This document shows positions 5,648 to 6,975 of a stretch of DNA of 6,975 nucleotides, piece after piece. The notes beneath the pieces are model-generated. The model ran no database searches. It was not told where the DNA came from and saw only the letters and a program-made list of their open reading frames with translations. The translations under genes and the position numbers were made by a program. Within the stretch, counting starts at the first letter, position 1; the number at the start of each line of letters is the position of its first letter. The stretch is from DASZZY01 sp036260395 (GTDB lineage Bacteria; Actinomycetota; UBA4738; CALAEC01), in NCBI GenBank assembly GCA_036260395.1, contig DASZZY010000146.1:1-6975 (forward strand), given 5' to 3'.

Positions 5648-5676
5648 GGAGGGGCCCCCCGCGCGGGAGCCCCTCC
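5648..5676 (-). terminator. hairpin terminator after the 278-aa secreted protein gene
   Basis: GGAGGGGC (5648-5655) pairs with GCCCCTCC (5669-5676). Inside it CCC (5658-5660) can pair with GGG (5665-5667) around a GCGC loop. It lies 21 bases beyond the TAG of the 278-aa gene and before the rpsD promoter on the same strand, so it probably insulates rpsD from read-through. No T-tract follows. Confidence 0.55.
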
Positions 5677-5696
5677 GCCGGCTCGACGGGCGCCCG

Positions 5697-6533
5697 CTAC
5701 CCGTCGAGGTCGACCTGCTTGGCGTCGAAGAACAACCACACGTTGCTCGGGGTGTCCGGCCCCGCCTGGCCGCTCTGCTGGGCGGCCCGGAGGGCGTCCA
5801 GCGAGGTCAGGCAAGGCTCCCCGCCTTCGGGGTTGGCCGGACAACGGCCGTCGAAGTCCGGCCAGATCCGCTCGTCGAAGACCCGCACGGCGATCGTCTG
5901 CCACCAGATCGGGTTGAAGCTGTCGCCGTCGACGATGTGGCTGTGGTTCGGGAGCGGGATGTCGCCGGCGCCGATCGGCTCGGCGTGGAGCGTCGACGGG
6001 TGCATCGTGCACTCGCTGAACCGGCCGGTGTGCTCGGTGTAGGGGCGACCGGGCTCCGGGCAGTGGACGTCCGCCCCGTCCGGCGTGGGATCCACCGCCT
6101 CGATCGTGGGGTCGGCGTCCTGCGAGCTGTCGAAGAACGGCAGGATGGCCCACACCGGCTCGGCCTGCTCGACCGGCCGGCCCGTGGGGTCGATCGAGGG
6201 CAGCGAGCCGCTCCGGGTCTCGCCGACGATGCAGGGTGACCCCGGCGGCCCCATCGACGGGTGTTGGAACTCGTCGGGGTCCACGGCCGCCGGCCGCCCG
6301 TCGCCCTCGTGGAGCGGGCCATCGAGGTCGTCGGTCGGTTCGTCGGTGCAGAAGAACTGCTGGGGGTAGGCGAACGCCAGCACCTTCTCGTTCCCGAACC
6401 CCTCGGTGAAGCCGGGGGGATGGGGACGGGTCCGGTCGTCGTTCGCCCCGAAGATCTGCCCCGAGCCGGTGGCGGCCACCAGCCCGAGGGCGGCCGCTCC
6501 CACGGCGGCCCGCGCCAGGCGTGTCCGACGCAT
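5697..6533 (-). CDS. secreted six-cysteine protein of unknown function
   Basis: A 278-aa protein that I do not recognise. The N-terminus MRRTRLARAAVGAAALGLVAATG is a signal peptide; the cut site is unclear (around 21-30). There is no lipobox. The mature part has six cysteines (62, 101, 158, 175, 231, 241), enough for three disulfides. Notable blocks are GFTEGFGNEKVLAFAYPQQF (41-60), EPVWAILPFFD (125-135), ECTMHPSTLH (174-183), PLPNHSHIVDGDSF (193-206) and NPIWWQTIAVRVFDERIWPD (207-226), and the end SNVWLFFDAKQVD. The His-rich blocks (H178, H183, H197, H199) could bind a metal, which is inference only. The ATG start at 6533 is preceded by AAAGGAGGAGCT (6545-6534), a strong ribosome binding site with short spacing; the stop is TAG. 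It is not homologous in any obvious way to the LVIVD pair. It is divergent from the sugar dehydrogenase-like lipoprotein gene by 128 bases, so the two may share control. Confidence 0.85.
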   Translation of the reverse strand: MRRTRLARAAVGAAALGLVAATGSGQIFGANDDRTRPHPPGFTEGFGNEKVLAFAYPQQFFCTDEPTDDLDGPLHEGDGRPAAVDPDEFQHPSMGPPGSPCIVGETRSGSLPSIDPTGRPVEQAEPVWAILPFFDSSQDADPTIEAVDPTPDGADVHCPEPGRPYTEHTGRFSECTMHPSTLHAEPIGAGDIPLPNHSHIVDGDSFNPIWWQTIAVRVFDERIWPDFDGRCPANPEGGEPCLTSLDALRAAQQSGQAGPDTPSNVWLFFDAKQVDLDG

Positions 6534-6545
6534 AGCTCCTCCTTT
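6534..6545 (-). promoter_or_regulatory. ribosome binding site of the 278-aa secreted protein gene
   Basis: AAAGGAGGAGCT on the minus strand ends directly at the ATG (6533). The GGAGG core is 4 bases from the start codon; a second GGAG register gives slightly different spacing. It fixes this ATG as the start of the signal peptide. Confidence 0.8.
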
Positions 6546-6578
6546 CGTCGGCCGACTGAGGAAAGGTTCCCGCGGGCG

Positions 6579-6607
6579 CTGAAATGAGCGTGAGGGCGCG
6601 GTGAGGG
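6579..6607. repeat. 11-base-period direct repeats in the divergent promoter region
   Basis: GTGAGGG occurs at 6590-6596 and again at 6601-6607, exactly 11 bases apart, about one helical turn. A weaker third unit (CTGAAAT, 6579-6585) keeps the same period. Read on the minus strand the units are CCCTCAC, CCCTCAC and ATTTCAG, sharing a TCA core. Tandem 11-base units with a TCA core resemble the layout of response-regulator sites such as Pho boxes, but the match to that consensus is poor. It may be an operator for one or both of the flanking exported-protein genes. Confidence 0.35.
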
Positions 6608-6649
6608 TTCCTTCAGGCGCCGCCCTGAACCGTCGGCCGGGGGCGTCGG

Positions 6650-6655
6650 TATCCT
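6650..6655 (+). promoter_or_regulatory. -10 box giving a leaderless lipoprotein transcript
   Basis: TATCCT fits TAnnnT and is followed by exactly six bases (CGGAAC) before the ATG at 6662. Transcription would start at the A of the start codon. No good Shine-Dalgarno sequence is present, consistent with a leaderless mRNA. The best -35 candidate (CTGAAC, 6625-6630) is poor and too far away. Confidence 0.5.
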
Positions 6656-6661
6656 CGGAAC

Positions 6662-6975
6662 ATGGGGCGTGCGATCGCCGCGATGGCCGTGTTCGTCCTG
6701 GTCGGGTCCGGGTGCCGTCCCCAGGAGCCCGAGGGGGGCGGTCCGGGCGAGCGTTCGCCGGCCCCGGCGCCCCGGCCGATGGCGTCCCCGGCCCCCGAGC
6801 GCCGGCCCCCGCTGGGCGAGATCCGCGTCCGGCGGCAGCTCGTGGCCATGCTGGAGCAGCCGCTGGCCATGGCGATCCGGGCCGGCGACGACGCGCTTTT
6901 CGTCGCCGAGCGCACCGGCCGCGTGCGCGCCGTCCGGGACGGCGCCGTGGCCCCGATCATCGACCTGTCGTCGGA
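6662..6975 (+). CDS. PQQ-dependent sugar dehydrogenase-like lipoprotein (partial)
   Basis: The first 104 codons of a gene that runs off the right edge. MGRAIAAMAVFVLVGSGC is a lipoprotein signal peptide: Cys18 with VGSG before it satisfies the broad lipobox pattern, though Gly at -3 is unusual. A Pro/Ala/Arg-rich linker (about 19-56) follows. Then IRVRRQLVAMLEQPLAMAIR (59-78) and DDALFVAERTGRVRAVRDG (81-99) resemble the first blade of the glucose/sorbosone dehydrogenase beta propeller, where 'QP-A-A----D-LFV-ER-GRV' is typical. Such proteins oxidise sugars with PQQ at the cell surface; others of the fold have no known enzyme activity. The catalytic His and calcium or PQQ ligands lie beyond the window, so activity cannot be judged. 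ATG at 6662 is chosen because it gives the whole signal peptide and follows a -10 box at leaderless distance. Confidence 0.75.
   Translation, partial: MGRAIAAMAVFVLVGSGCRPQEPEGGGPGERSPAPAPRPMASPAPERRPPLGEIRVRRQLVAMLEQPLAMAIRAGDDALFVAERTGRVRAVRDGAVAPIIDLSS

Noticed and set aside
5293..6153. A 286-codon minus frame spanning rpsD and the 278-aa gene
   Set aside because: It crosses two well-supported genes in a different frame on the same strand, plus a hairpin.
6562..6615. GGAAC motifs on the minus strand suggesting an extracytoplasmic-function sigma promoter
   Set aside because: No CGTT- or GTC-type -10 at the expected spacing; for the nearer motif the -10 would fall inside the ribosome binding site.
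1..6975. CRISPR arrays, tRNA or rRNA genes, insertion sequences, attachment sites
   Set aside because: No regularly spaced repeats, cloverleaf sequences, transposase-like frames or terminal inverted repeats were seen by eye.

Overview
The window is high-GC DNA with strongly GC-biased third codon positions, TTG and GTG starts mixed with ATG, TAnnnT-type -10 boxes and several genes that appear to lack a leader. Together with a DUF1918-type small protein and a hydrolase of a type I know from mycobacteria, this suggests an actinobacterium (Actinomycetota). I cannot place it below phylum. There are no tRNA or rRNA genes, CRISPR arrays, insertion sequences or phage genes.

Left part (1-1417): an alpha/beta (dienelactone hydrolase-like) hydrolase on +; a 106-aa proline/acid-rich, probably disordered protein on -, ending 20 bases from the hydrolase stop; and, divergent from that by 78 bases, a 67-aa DUF1918 protein on +. 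A perfect 12-bp hairpin at 1459-1486 separates this part from the next.

Centre (1510-4928): two divergent genes with a 341-base spacer encode paralogous secreted proteins of 525 and 499 aa. They are LVIVD-repeat, beta-propeller-like proteins. They share eight cysteines, several His-containing motifs and a near-C-terminal HLNPQT motif. The 525-aa copy has an extra cysteine pair. The + copy has a near-consensus sigma70 promoter (TTGACT-N17-TAGCAT) and an extended Shine-Dalgarno sequence. The - copy starts at TTG with a good Shine-Dalgarno sequence but only a weak promoter candidate.

Right part (4929-6975): a UUCG-loop hairpin lies between the 499-aa gene and rpsD (ribosomal protein S4, -). rpsD has a probable leaderless GTG start and a modified zinc-ribbon (His-Cys-Cys-Cys). 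Upstream of it on - is a secreted 278-aa protein with six cysteines that I do not recognise. Divergent from that, at the right edge, is the start of a lipoprotein that looks like a PQQ-dependent sugar (glucose/sorbosone) dehydrogenase.

Four of the seven well-supported protein genes encode exported proteins (two LVIVD paralogues, the 278-aa protein and the lipoprotein), three of them cysteine-rich. The region therefore looks like a secreted-protein neighbourhood with a housekeeping rpsD inserted in it. No pathway linking these genes can be proved from the sequence. The most interesting candidates are the divergent paralogue pair and the unrecognised six-cysteine protein.
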